Shown: positions 25,701 through 38,130 of the stretch, piece by piece | Layout of the letters: each line of letters opens with the position of its first letter | Numbering within the stretch: the first letter of the stretch is position 1 | From: Otis tarda | Taxonomy: Eukaryota > Chordata > Aves > Otidiformes > Otididae | NCBI GenBank assembly: GCA_026413225.1 | Contig: CM048557.1 | Coordinates: 69,492,987 to 69,556,986 of the forward strand | DNA: 64,000 bases | Direction of reading: 5' to 3' | Notes under the pieces: model-generated | Databases searched by the model: none | The model's input: only the letters and a program-made list of their open reading frames with translations | What the model was told of the DNA's origin: nothing | Position numbers and translations under genes: made by a program

Positions 25701-27193
25701 TGGCACTTCTCCTGTGGATGCAGAAAGTTGCTCTCTTGAAAGTTTGCTTGACTCATCCTCAAAGACAGTAATGGTCTGAAATTACGCAGCTCAAAGGGAT
25801 TTTGTGCCATTTGGCTTCAGCCCATTCCCAAGTATCTGGGCAGAAATCCTTCCAGACTGATCTTGCCTACATAAAGATGTATATCTTCGTGCGTCATCTT
25901 ATAAAATATGTATTTGCTGGCACTTTAACTGTTCAGATTTTTGGAGTGCTTTTTTTTTTGTGGAGGATAAGTTCGGTAGATTTCAACAGTGACTGGCAGG
26001 GAAGATGGAGCACGAGCAGGTTCCAGATATTCAGAATTGGTTCATAAATAGCTCTTGTTGTATTGAGGTTGTCGGAAGAGAAACCTTCAACACCTGGCTT
26101 TCAGTAGGAGTTATGGTGGCTGAAATGTTGCTGAGAAGCACGGTAATGTCCACCTGGATGAGTTGTGTAAGGTGAGGAGTGGGGATGTTGGAAGAGAGGG
26201 TCAGCCAGTGACCCAGCTCCGCACAGCAGTGGCGTGGGGCAAGAGGATGTAAAACATTGGTGAAGCACTGTAGGAAAAAGAGTGGGCTCAAGTGAATGCA
26301 TGCTTGGTTACTTTAACAAAAAGAGAAAGTATGGATTTCTGCTGTCAATAAGTATGAACAGAAATGCTGGATTTGAGCATCTCAAGGGCTTTCTGTGTTA
26401 ACACCTAATATTTGTGATTCTGGTCCAGAAGGGCTCTGTGCTTGTCTTATCTATTGTAAATTGTTCTTTAGCCTCAGTGCACCCAGAGAAATAGAAGAAG
26501 GAAAGACAGGAGTGGGAGAACATCACAGCATAAGAGCAGGCTGTAGGTTGACACCGTGTTCGCACGTTTGTGCAGCATGGGAACGCAATTGTGCTGTGAA
26601 AATCTGTGCCTTGCTCTGGCTGAAGTCATGAGACACTTTCCTGTAAGTGCGGAATCCAACCCTCAGCACATTGTGATGCTTGAAGGGGGAAAAAAAAAAC
26701 CCCACAAAAAACTGAGAAACCCATGTAAACGCGGCTTCTCTCTTCTGCAAAGCTTTGATCCCATGGTTACTGGAAGGATGGAAAGACTCTGTTATCTCTC
26801 TGAGCATTTTCTCAAGTCCCCAGCTTGAAAAAGTGGGTATGCAGAAGGTAGAGCACCCTTTGGGGGGAGGGTCTATGTCATCCTACTGCTGAGGTGCTCC
26901 TTGAGATGGCCCTTGTATTCATCCAGTTGGACATAGTCAGGTTTGGGTGCTCCGTTCGTGTTACAGCCACAGACCCTGTCCTTCCCTTCCTCAGCAGGAC
27001 TGGGCTGACAGCCAACACCATGGGAGGCACCCACGCCTTGAAGCGGTCAACAAGCCCCAGTTTCCCCATAAATCACGTCATGGTGAGGCTGGAGCTGCTG
27101 TGTCCTTCTCCAGCTTTGCGTAGCCCCCAGTGACATGTGGCACACGGTGGAGGTGGATGGATGGGACCTTGTTGGGTGGTGGGTAAGGATGCA

Positions 27194-27208
27194 CCACCAA
27201 GTTGGTGG
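27194..27208. repeat. Short inverted repeat in G-rich tract
   Basis: CCACCAA-G-TTGGTGG is a seven-base perfect stem with a one-base spacer. It lies within a stretch (27137-27285) that is strongly G/T-biased on the + strand. Confidence 0.6.
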
Positions 27209-27639
27209 CTGGTGGGGTCTGCTTTGGATTTGATGGGTGGGCTTTGGCTTTGGATTGCTGGGGAGGGGAGTGGGGTGAGATGTTCCATGTGTTATGGATG
27301 CTTCCTGGCAAGTCTGTGCTGCTATGGGCAAGTTTTCTCTCTACTGTCCTGGGACATCATCCCTGCCTCCCCTCGCCAGCCCAGGATTCTTGAGGATTGA
27401 CATTAAATAGTTCAATGGATGGTGATCTTTTTTTTTTTTGTGAGAGCTTTTTGAATGACATAGTTATTGTAAATGTCAGGCAGGTTTTCCTTCTGGGAGG
27501 AAACACAAACACATGTTGGGATCACATTTGTCCATCATTTTAAATTGTTCAGCATTGCCTAGAAAAATCAATACTGCCTTTTGATGGAGAAAGCCCTGGA
27601 CAAGATGCCCCAGGTTAAAGTCCATGGAAAGAGTGTTCT

Positions 27640-27890
27640 TTCAGAGAGACGGCTGCTGGGTGAAACCAGCACGAGTTGTCTTCAGCGCTTTGGCTGGCAA
27701 GCAGAAGCCGCTGTCAAGCGCGCTCCGGCTCGATGGCTACGTTTCCAGCAGCTCCGGCCAGTTCGGAGGCATTGCATCGCGTCCGTTCTGCCAGACAACA
27801 CGGAGCAGACCCAGATCTGGCCCAGAGGCAGCCTCAGGCTTGGGCTCACGGATCCTGTAGAGCATGCGGAGCCAGCTCCATCGGCCCCTG
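27640..27890. other. GC- and CpG-rich patch
   Basis: This 250-bp patch has many CpGs (for example ccgctgtcaagcgcgctccg and catcgcgtccgttctg) and long open frames in all three + frames, an effect of high GC. No protein family was recognised. It could be an old exonised or regulatory island, or simply local GC drift. Confidence 0.35.
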
Positions 27891-27955
27891 GGTTTTGGAT
27901 GGTTTCATCATCTGAGCTTGCTTGTTTGAGCTGGGAAATCTCTCTTACGTAACAG

Positions 27956-30900
27956 TATTGCACAACATAGAAAGCTTCTGTGTTGAGATACATCTCTTTT
28001 TTTTTTTTTTTACTTTTTTTAACAGTAGATGTCAGTCTGGACAATTTTTTTTTTTCTCAGTTTAAGAATAACTTCATTTGATTTAGCTTAATTGATTCAG
28101 AATTGATTTCAGATCGGCTATTTAAGTGTGGTTGTAGCTGCACGGATGTCTGCAGTTTAAAAGTCACCGCTTCTTCCCTCACCTTCTCCTTCCTTCTGCC
28201 TGCTTAATGAAGGTTGTGTTAGAACATGGAACATCTTTCCAGGCTTTGACAGAAGTTTCCTAAAAACTGTGAACCAGAAGTCACAGACTGGAAGCAAGAC
28301 ACTTTTCCACCCTTGGTGGCTTCAGTTTCAAGTTCCTGCTGTCTTCTAGTCGCTGGAGAACTTCACAACCACCTGATGCGAGGATCCGTGGGGCGGTGTG
28401 AGTGGAAATGAGGGTACCTGCCTCTTTCAAATGCCCAGTTTGACAGGGAGAGGCAGGGATTCCTGCAGGAGGGAGATACTGGGGTCCTTGTGCATCTCTT
28501 GGGTGGCGTGTCCCAGTCAAGACCCCAGAACGTGCTTTAGTGAAAGGCAGGAGCAAAGGTCTGCTTTATCCTAAGTACCCTAATCCTATGGCCGTAAGCT
28601 GGGACCTTACTGAAATCTGATGAAAATGCACTTGTGCAGATAAAGGGAGAATTTATACTGCGCGTACGAGGCTGTATTTTCTTCCTGTTTATGCCAGTTT
28701 TATTCCAGTGACATTTATTCCTGTTGTAAATCACAGAAGAGCAAGGCCTTTATTACTCGGTAATTTAAAATAGCTCATATTGTATTGTCTGACCCTTACA
28801 GTAATTCTAAGCTATTCCTTCATCCCCTGCCGTCTGTGTGCAAATGAAACGGCCAGGGGAGCTTTTTCCTTAAGGAAAAAAAAAAATTAAGTGTCTTGAT
28901 TGTTGCTATTGATGTTGGTGGAAGATTTTGCTAAATTAAATACTGATATAGCTGAATATTTTCAGTACAAACTTCGTTTAAATCAAACCAAAAAGCGTTT
29001 TGTGTGGTGTTTTTTTTTTTTTTTCTTTTGGTCTCAACCTCTTCATCAGAAGAACACTTTCATCTTCTCTACTTACATCAGCAGCTTCCAAATGGATTTT
29101 ATGTTGGAAAGGAGCAAATCTTGCTCGTGTCGGTCTCTCCCCGTAGCCCAGACCAGGGCTGTTGAGCCTCCATCAGCGTGTGACACGGGGTGGGGCAAAG
29201 CCCTTCGGGGTGGACAAATGGCACGCGTGGCCAGCGCGCTTTAATCACGCAGACGAGGCAACCTGCTGCTACTTCCGTTTCCTGCTGATTCATTTCCATT
29301 TTGGGTTGGGTTGATGAAGAACCATCTGCTGAATATTTAGGATGTAGAGCTGCGCAGTCAGTACAGAGGTCTGTTTTTGCCAAGTTCTAGCAGAAGAATG
29401 GAGGAAAATATCTTGTTTTCCTAGGTTTTCTTGGATGTTGAGTGGAGGTGCCCAGACCTAGAGTGTGAGAAGGTCTTGGCTCCAGAAGAAGAGTCAGAAT
29501 GTGGAAGTCCTCATTTTTACTGAAAACTGTTCCCGAACTCTGCACCTACGAGCTATCTCTGCACTTTCATCCTCTGAGAGATGTTTGGCATTGCTCCAGA
29601 GGGAAACAAACCCCAGGAAAAACCCTTCTCATGGTGCTATTTCTCCTGAAGAGGTGAGCACCTTGACCTGACCAGCGGAGACCTGGTGCTGTAGCTCCAG
29701 CCCGGGTGTCCTGGGGTGTCCCTGCATATGCCATCACACTAGCAGCTCACGCGGGGGAGAATTAGTGCTGCCTTTGATGTATTTATTCTATCGTTGCAGT
29801 TTGATATCATTTGATTAAAGCCTTCGATGTTCCTGGAGCAGTAGCTCAAACCTTTTTTTGCTCCTACATCCTCCTTGGTGTGGACTGGGTGCTCACGTGC
29901 ACGTGTGGTGAGATGTTAAGCCTTTTGGATCTTGTCCTTAATATTAAACAGACACTTGTGAAATCAGCTGTAATTTAAAACTATCAAACACTTGGGTGAC
30001 TTACAAGAACTTGGTTAATGAGGAGGATATTAGGTAGCCATACTTTTTTTTTTGGAGGTTGGAAGAAGAATTTATGCAGCCATTATTTTTATTACAAACA
30101 TTTAAAAGCGTGTGTGGATATTTTCATTATTGAGAGCTATCTTTAGCTCTTCCAATTAATTTCAAATTCCGGGAGTCTGTATAATTTGACAGAGCTTGCT
30201 GTGCTGAGAAATGTATTAAGGACAGCTTATGATACACTAATTAGGAGTGCATTTAAAGAGCCAATAATCTAATAGTTTTGAAGAAGTCTGCTTACACTTT
30301 TTTTTCCCCTTTTCATCTGTTATTCCTCAAGCATTTTGTTTTCTGAGATCGCAGCAGCAGCATAAGGACAAGATTGTCAGCTGATGGAAATCAAAGTGCT
30401 GCTAGGGAAGTTGTTTAGATGCTACTGAGTTACTCCAGCTGAGCATACTGTCCCCAAAGCTCAGCCCTCAAGAATTCATCTGCTATGACTTCCTATTTCT
30501 TGTGTGAAGTTCTTCCATCGCCTCTACATTGAAGTCGGTTCTGCAACCAGAAATTTATTGCTTTGCCTGGGGAAATATGCGAAAAGAGCTGTTAAACTCT
30601 TCAAACCAAGGCCTTCTTCACAAGAAAATACACTTTATGATAGGTGTAAGGAGAGAAGTGTGGTTGTAAGTACCTTGACTGTCACCAGAATCCGTTTCAC
30701 ATGGAAATACCAGTTGGTACTTGACTCTGCAAATTATTTTATGGTGATAATATCTATGTTGATAGGAAAATATAAAAGGATATATTCTCTATTTTGGTGG
30801 GAAGACCAGTGATCAAATCTGAAAAGGTCTTCCAGTTTGGCCTGTGGCTATTGCAGTGCTGGTGTCCTCAGAGGGGACTTGCTCTGTCCCTGTATCTTGG

Positions 30901-33900
30901 TGCCTCAGTGTCTACACAAAAAATTCAGGCAGGCAGATGCTACTTACTCATTACTCATCTGTTGCAAATGTGTTAAGTTCCAATTAAAAAGTGAAAAACA
31001 TTTTTATGGAATTCCTGAAGGAAAAAAATAAACAGTATTCTGAGAAAGTGTAAGGTTAATCACAATGCTTTGGATTTAAAAGTCAATGCAAAACTTATCT
31101 TTTGATGAAGAAAGAAAATTTAGGAAGTTGTTGTTTTGCTTTTGTTTTTCCTCTTCTATTCCTTTTATTTTTGGGGGGTTTTGGGGGTGTTGAGTGGATT
31201 TGCTCCCAGGAGGAGGGGCGAGGGAAGTTGGCCATCTTACATGACCAAGCCCCGTTGACTGGGTCAAGGAAGCAAAGGGGAAGAGCTGAGCGGCTGGGCA
31301 AGATTACAGGAGAATCCCCTTCTTGCCTTTGTCTTCTGCCTTAGCTCCCTGTTAGGAACGGAGCTGATTGGCTGAACATCCATAGCAGATTTTTATTTTT
31401 ATTTCTATTTTTTTCTTACAAAACCCACTTCTGGAAGGTGTGGATAGGTTACTCTGCCTGAGGCTTTATAGGATCTGTCACGCTTGGGCTGCAGCTATCA
31501 GACAACCAGTACTAGGAGTAGACAACCTCATGATAGGAACTAAAAAATGTCATCTTTTTTCATCTGAATTTAAATTATAATAGGGAGCAGACTGCTCGCA
31601 GGATTTGCAAATTAATTTTGCAGCGATGGTTGATGTTAGCTTCCCTCTGTTCATAAATAACATGGTTTTGCCTTGTGCTGCTTAGCAGAGCTCAGCTGTA
31701 AGAGGAGCTTTTAAACTTTTTGGCTTTGGTGTGTAAATGTGGGAATGGACAAAGCCAAATGTCGAGAGTTTACAATGGTGGCAGCGTTTGAGTTGTGTTT
31801 TCTTAACTAACAAAAAGAATTTTTAAAACCTCTCTAGTAATTTTTTAAGACTTTTTTTTTTTCCCCCAAATGCCTTTAGTAAGGAATCTAAATCATTCTT
31901 GGGCCAAGGTCTTGGATGACACCAACTCCTCCATCAGCCCCAGGTCAGTGGCTTCTGTGCGCAGAGCACAATGCGAACTGGAGCCGCGGCCGCAGCCGTG
32001 TGGTGCGGGTTGGATTAGCAGGTCAGCGCGGCTAACTGGGATACGCTCCGGGCGTTTTACCTTTGCACTGCTGAGGTCTCCAGTACAATTTCACAGTAGA
32101 GTATGAGGTTGAAGAAATTGAGAGACAGACTGTGTTTGTGTGTTACTTCCAGGAAAGCCACATGTCCAGCATGCCAGGAGGTATTATTGACAATAGCAAA
32201 GCTGTAAGGAATATACTCATCTTTTTCCTTATCTCCTGGTTTTCATTCTTAAAGCCTGAGCCCTGATGCTGGCCTTTTATCGTTGTGCCGAGCGTGTGGT
32301 GACTAAAGCAGAGCAGAGCTCTTCTGCTCGATAACGTTTTGCTTGTGTTCTTCTGCAAATGCCCAAATGATGTATCGATGGCGGGGGGCTCCCATCTGCC
32401 ACTCCCAACGCCCAGGATATTGCTGCTGGTTGACTGTAACTGGGATCGGATGGGTTGCATGGCATACTGAGAAGCTTGGCACCGGTGATTAATTTTGGCT
32501 AGGAGAAATGAGGTATGTTTCCCACTTTAAATCCTTTAGCAGGCTTAGGCAAATTTGCACAAAAGGAGCGACTCCATAATGAAACTTAACGGCTAATTGC
32601 ACTCTGTTAATAAAATTGGAGATGTCATCAGCCACTGAAAAGGGACTGGTAAATCCTATAAATAATAATACACAACCTAATGTTGCCTGGGTACCAAGGT
32701 AGGAGTTTAATAATTTTCATCATTAACTTTTATTGATTTGTTGATCGTTCATTGATGCAGATTTAAATAAAACACAGAAACGTTGATAGCTAACTTAACT
32801 CTGAAGGCAAGTTACGCTTGCAATGGCACGTCGATACCGAGCTATTAGTTTGGCTTCCCGAGGAAATGAGATCTATGGGGAGGTGACTTCTGTTTCTGCT
32901 GGTCTGTCAATTCAAGTCTTAGTTAATGTTGAAAGGGTTGGGCTGGTTTGAAGAAGACTTGATGGAGAAGCCCCAAAGACTGCTCAGCTGCTAGGTCTTG
33001 TGTAACTGTTTCTGCTTGCAGTGGTTGAACATGGGATGTCCTAACTACTTCTTCCAGGAGAAAAACTGCAATGTGAGCTCATCTCCTAGGAGACATCAGC
33101 GAATCGCAAAGGTGGGACAGCAGGGATTGACTGACAGTGATGTTATAAATTCCCCAGTGTCAGGGGAGTTTCAATGAGCACTTGGTCCATGCGGAGCGTG
33201 TCCCTGGAGGATGAGCCACTGGAAACTGGGCTATTTTAAACATCTCCTTAATTCCTGGCAGCTCTTCCCAGCAGGCTGGGTGGTGGGTCTGACAGTACTG
33301 TACCGCCATCACCCATGCGTGGGCAGTTGTTGCAGAAAATCTCGCAAGCATCAAACAGCATTTGAGACCTTTCTCCCCTCCATTTTAAGTGCTCCTCTCC
33401 AGATCTCTTCTGTACCAGCACAGCCTGTGATTTGCTAAAGGAAAGGAGAACAGACCCTTTCTTTCTTCTGCTTATCTGGCCTCATGGCATGCCTTGGCCA
33501 AAATTTTGAAATGCCTTTGATTTATGCTGTGAGCAAGCAGGATTTTCCCTGGGCTGCGTGGAAGCGCTCCCAAGGAATTACAGCTCGGTGCTCCAGATTT
33601 CCTTCACAGGAGGAAAAGGCTTAGGGCTGGCAGAGCTCCCACTTCTCCCCATGCCAGTGCCTGAAGGACACGGGGTGTGTTTTGGGGAAAATCAGCTTGT
33701 CCATTGCGAAGTGATTGAAATGGGTGTTACTGGCTTTTTAAATGCCAGATGTGTTTGTCATTGCGTGGTTGAACTGATTGAGCGTATTTGCAGCGGAAGT
33801 GGTTGGCGGGTGGTGTGCTATGCTTTGTGTGGGTCCTGACAGGTGCTGCATTATCCCTTGGCCAAGTGGAGGCATCTGGCCAGTTGATGTGGTCTCCCCA

Positions 33901-34239
33901 GACTGGTGATGACTCTCCGAAGAGCCGCTGTAGGTTAAGCTCTTCCAGGGTCTCTCGTTCTGAGCCTGTTTTCTGAGGAACGTCAGAAGACAAAGGCTGT
34001 GTAAGCTTTTCCTGAAGAAATCATGCCAATGACCACTACAAGGCAAGCACGAAAAACGCAAGACAACACACATCTGCAATTCTTTTCTCAGTTCTGTCCC
34101 CAATTTTAAATGGCCTTTAGAGATTATTCTGTCTACGAGGACTGTAGCATGTGGCTCACCTGCTGAATTCCTCATCCCCACATGTATGTTCTCATACTTT
34201 CTTCCACCTGCTCTCATTCTGTATCCCCCACCAGCATTT
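27956..34239. other. Intronic, no gene and no CR1
   Basis: No exon or transposon was recognised in 6.3 kb. T runs lie at 27995-28010, 28043-28055, 29010-29027 and 31851-31862, and an A run at 28876-28887. A CpG cluster with a NotI word lies near 31970-32060. AT-rich, non-repetitive stretches at 30060-30260 and 32480-32800 are candidate conserved elements. Confidence 0.5.
31967..32060. other. Small CpG cluster with a GCGGCCGC word
   Basis: About 11 CpGs fall within 94 bp, including GCGGCCGC at 31986-31993 and gctccgggcg near 32046. The surroundings are AT-rich. No open frame of interest spans it. Confidence 0.4.
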
Positions 34240-34605
34240 TATAGAATCACAGAATGGTTTGGGTTGGAAGGGACTGTTAAAGGCCACTGAGTCCAACCCC
34301 CCTGCAAGGAGGAGGGACATCTCCAACCAGATCAGGTTGCTCAGAGCCCCGGCCAACCTGGCCTGGAATGTTTCCAGGGATGGGGCATCCACCACCTCTC
34401 TGGGCAACCTGGGCCAGTGCTCCACCACCCTCAGTGTTAAAATTTTCTGTTTTATATCCAGTCTCAATCTACCTTCGTCTATTTTAAAACCATTATCCCT
34501 CATCCTATTGCAAAAGGCCCTGGTAAAAAGTTTGTCCCTGTGGTTCTTATAAACTCCCTTTAGGTACTGGAAGGCTGCACTAAAGTCTCCCCAGAGCCTT
34601 TTAAT
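34240..34605 (-). mobile_element. CR1 LINE 3' fragment, 366 bp
   Basis: Reverse-complement CR1: atagaatcacagaatggttt at the 3' end, then 3' UTR, and in the minus frame [37 protein letters not shown] and ALSNLIWLEMSLLLAGGLD (a stop-free reading past the usual stop). It extends further 5' than most copies, to the segment matching the RRLRGDL region, now broken. Confidence 0.95.
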
Positions 34606-36263
34606 CCTGCTCCTGCTGTCTGCTTTTGTTATTTTGCCTGATGAGGAAACTCGGTCCCAGTATTCGCCCTCTCCCAGGAAAGCTAGAAGAATAGGTTGGT
34701 CAAGAACGAGATATTATGCTTTTGTTCTCTCCAGGTGAAATCAGTGCTGGTGTTTATAGTTTCTTGAGATAAGCCTGCTCCGGGCTAGACCCAGCTCCTG
34801 CAACTCTATAGTGCAATGAGCGTGAACCAGTTCAGAGCAAACAAAGCATGCAGGCGGTCTATAAAGTGGAGCGGAGACTCGTAAGCTTTATGTATCCAGC
34901 TCCCCCAGAAATCCTGATGATTATAAAAATACATGGTTTTGCTTAGTATAATCTTATACCAGCCATAGCACCATCTACCAAGGCTTCAGCCTCCAAGGAT
35001 GGCGTTTCCACAAATGGTCTGGATCCACTTCCCAGGGGGATACGTTACTTTCATGTATGTGAAAAGAGTTTGAACCCAATCTTCACTATCGTTGTCTTTT
35101 TGCTAGTGTTGCAGGACCTTTTATAAAACCAAATGAGATGGAGATGGGCAGTTTCTGTCTGATGAGAGGTTCTCAGCAAGAAACACAATTTTACAAGATT
35201 CAGTAATAGAAAATACTATTTGTGATACTTCTCAGGCCGTTTTTCAGGGCCAGTGGGTTTGGCGGGGATTGCTGCTGGTTGGGTTGCACCGTGAGCTCCT
35301 GGACCTGCCACCCTTGGGCAGTGGGGGAGCCCCTTGGTGACCACCGGTACTGGTGGGTCGCATGCGATGCTGCTGCTTTCCTCAGGCAACGCCGCTCTCC
35401 TGAAAGCCTGGTCCCTCTCTCCTCGTGGAGCATCAAGAGAGCTCCTCTCCTCCTGGGAGTGGGAGGACTGGGTTTAGTCACAATATGCCTGGAACAGATA
35501 AAAGCTGGTGTAATAGGTTTCTAGCTTGATATAATGGAACCTATTCCAGTCATTCAGCTGTTACTTCTACACCCAGTGTTTCGAAACAAAGGTGCGAAAA
35601 CTAGATGTGAGACTTTGAAGTACAGGAAACACAATTTTAATTCAAGAAATCATTTTTCTTCCTGAAAGGAGGTTTGTTTTCCTCATAGTCCCTGTTCACT
35701 GGGACAGAATTGTGCTATCTCGCAAGACATGCAAATTGTTGTTTAAAAAGCTGTTTATTCTTGCTTAACACTATCAAGCAGCATTTTTTTCATTTGCATT
35801 CATGTAAGGTTATGTATTTTAAAATTTCTCTTTAATATTAAACTATCTTTTTCAGTCAGCAAACTAAACTGAAACACTTTCTGAGGCTTGTATTTAGTAA
35901 AACTTTCATTGCTGAGCCAAGCAGGAACAGGGCTTTTTTAGGACAACGTGGTCCCTGTTGCTGGCAGTCCCGTGGGTTTTGTAGCACCTAGAGCAGTTCC
36001 TCCTGCTTCAGGACAGCCTTATAAACTGTATTTTTATTGCTTTTGCCTAGGATGAGAAGTTAGATATTGCCCCTGGCCTTCAGAGGAGGCAGAAAGGCCA
36101 CGTGTGGGTTTGTGGTCTGATTGTGGCAGTGTTCCAAAGCAAGGCTGGCCCACTCTTCTGCATCTGCAAGCCAAGAGGCCTGTCCACTCTGTGTGCCTAC
36201 AGGAGCAAGGGAAAGGGGAGCCCTGGGAAGAGTCCTCAGGCTCTTTGTGGGCAGCATTGGGCT
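34606..36263. other. Intronic, no gene recognised
   Basis: Mixed composition; AT-rich from 35540 to 35880. A 100-codon open frame at 35222-35524 has no recognisable homology. No repeats seen. Confidence 0.5.
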
Positions 36264-36435
36264 CAGCACTGGAACAGGCTGCCCAGGGAAGTGGTGGAGT
36301 CACCATCCCTGGAGGTGTTTAAAAGATGAGTAGACTTGGCATTTAGGGACATGGTTTAGTGGTGGACTTGGGTAGTGCTAAGTTAATGGTTGGACTTGAT
36401 AGTGTTTTCCAACCTAATTGATTCTATGATTCCTT
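36264..36435 (+). mobile_element. CR1 LINE 3' end, older subfamily
   Basis: Sense orientation: ctcagcactggaacaggctg, cccagggaagtggtggagtc, accatccctggaggtgttta, then atggtttagtggtgg, ttaatggttggacttgata and tgattctatgattcc. The middle and 3' UTR differ from the main cohort (no gctccttgcagggggg), so this is a distinct, older CR1 subfamily. The reading EHWNRLP-like tail is shortened (HWNRLPREVVESPSLEVF). Confidence 0.93.
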
Positions 36436-37973
36436 CTAGCCAACCCTCCTGGGCTGTCTATTCTCCTACAGCTGGTGCTTCAGGCACCCAGCACCTCCCA
36501 CATGATCAGGGTCCAGCGTCATTGAGTTTAAACAGTGCTCTGCACCGTTTAAGTATTTCCATCCTTACCCTGATGAGATGCCCATGGTGCAGATGCAGTT
36601 GCATGGAGCATGGATAGGGCCCTTGCAGTGAGGTACCCTGACTGAGCGAATGTTGCTGGGTAATGCTCTTATGAGTAGTGACACCACCAAGCTGTGCTTC
36701 ATGATGGCAAGCTGGGATAGGCCAGGCTCCAATGGCTTAGGTGGCTCCAGGGAAGCTGGAGCTTGGAGCTTTTCCACCTAAACTCAGCTGACCCCGTTGG
36801 AGATCCTGGAGATGTGTACAGGTCTGTGGAGCAGACAGTGTTTTTTGGTTCACTGCGCCCTAGCATTATGTTAAAGCACGGGCCTGGGGAAAGGCATTTT
36901 AATGTTCTGTTGGATGCCAGCCCCAACCTCCTTCTGCTTGGTTGCACTCCAGTGATTCATCAGCAAGTGCCCTATTATGGATGTGCTGTGAAGTGGACCT
37001 CAGCATGGCTTTCAGCAAGGTGCACTGTAGTAGTGACACTATCAAATTCAAAGGTCCAGGCATCTCTGCACCTCAGAGTGAATCTCAGTGGATCTTGCTT
37101 CATTCTTTCTGTGCTTGGCTGCAGAGGAGATGGGATGTAGAGGCAAACTCATGCTCTGATAGCTTTCCTAGTAGCAAATGAAGCTTCAGATGATCCACTG
37201 GGACAGAGGAAAGTAGATGGATCACGGGAGGAAGGTCCATAGTTGGCCTACTCTTAAGCGTTCTTGGTCCTGGGTCCTGCCGTGGATCTTGATTCCTTCC
37301 TGCCTTCATCTGCAATTCAACACAGCCTCGGGTTAAGGGAACTTTGGGTTTCCTGGGAGGGATATGACCTTTGCCATGTTGTGTTGGGACCTGTGACTAA
37401 CTTCTGTGGCATTATATATATATATATATGTGCAATTTCTTTAGGACTGAATCCATCTCCTTGGTGCTGTTTGTCAGGAACTGTGCTATTAGAGGTTTCT
37501 TGGTTAAATAAAAATGCATTTCTGGAAGAAGTTTTGTTGAAGCGTGCGAACGGGAGTGATGGTTAAGAAATCAGGATTTGTTTTGAAGAGGTGATTTTTA
37601 ACGTGTTTGATTTTCATGTGCCTCTACCATTTTAGGTGGGGGAAGTCAACATATTGCTGTATGCTCAGAACAGCCAAATGAGAAAGACATGTTTACTGCT
37701 AGACTCTAATATTGTTGAAACAGGTCTGGCAACATCATCTGTTTTGTGATGCCAGGAACAACAAAGTGTTGCTTCAGTTAAGGCCAGCACTTGTAGATCA
37801 TTGCTTTTCTTATTTTAGAAGATTCGTTGAACCCACTGCCTGCAATCTGTAGGTTGCAGACTGCTCACAGAGCAGTTCAGGGAAGAAGGTGTGGTAGAGG
37901 AAGGTTTCCCTCTACGCTTGACTTTACAGTTCCCTCCAAATCAGTGCAGTCCTCGAAAGATGCCGTATCTCAG
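36436..37973. other. Intronic, no gene; one (TA)n
   Basis: Several open frames of 60-125 codons overlap here, none recognisable. A TA microsatellite lies at 37413-37429. Confidence 0.5.
37413..37429 (+). repeat. (TA)n microsatellite
   Basis: Eight uninterrupted TA units followed by tgtgc. Confidence 0.85.
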
Positions 37974-38075
37974 CAAACTGATCTGCTCGGGGATGTCCCT
38001 GCTCCTTGCAGGGGGGTTGGACTTAGATGACCTTTGAGGGTCACCTTCCAACCCAAACCATTCTATGATTCTATG
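37974..38075 (+). mobile_element. CR1 LINE terminal fragment
   Basis: Only the last 100 bp of a CR1 remain: aactgatctgctcggggatg, tccctgctccttgcaggggg, gttggacttagatgaccttt and ccattctatgattctatgg. Diagnostic bases ally it with the copies at 7424 and 41069. Its 3' end faces the 3' end of the next copy, 55 bp away. Confidence 0.92.
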
Positions 38076-38130
38076 GTTTGTTTTATGCAAAGGTTGTATC
38101 AACCTGCAAGTTGTGAACTAACCAAGAAAT

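Larger units (their letters stand above)
16911..27580. other. Intronic, no gene and no CR1
   Basis: No recognisable exon or transposon was found over 10.7 kb. Simple tracts only: T/C run 17964-17990, GT/TA run 19201-19227, (TA)n 19705-19722, A runs at 20277-20288, 21506-21517 and 26690-26699, T runs at 24220-24230, 25950-25959 and 27427-27440. A G-rich stretch lies at 27137-27285. The longest open frame (24140-24715, minus, 191 codons) is judged to be chance. Confidence 0.5.

Noticed and set aside
33738-34217. 159-codon minus-strand open frame
   Set aside because: No recognisable family. The length is within chance expectation, and composition does not change at its ends.
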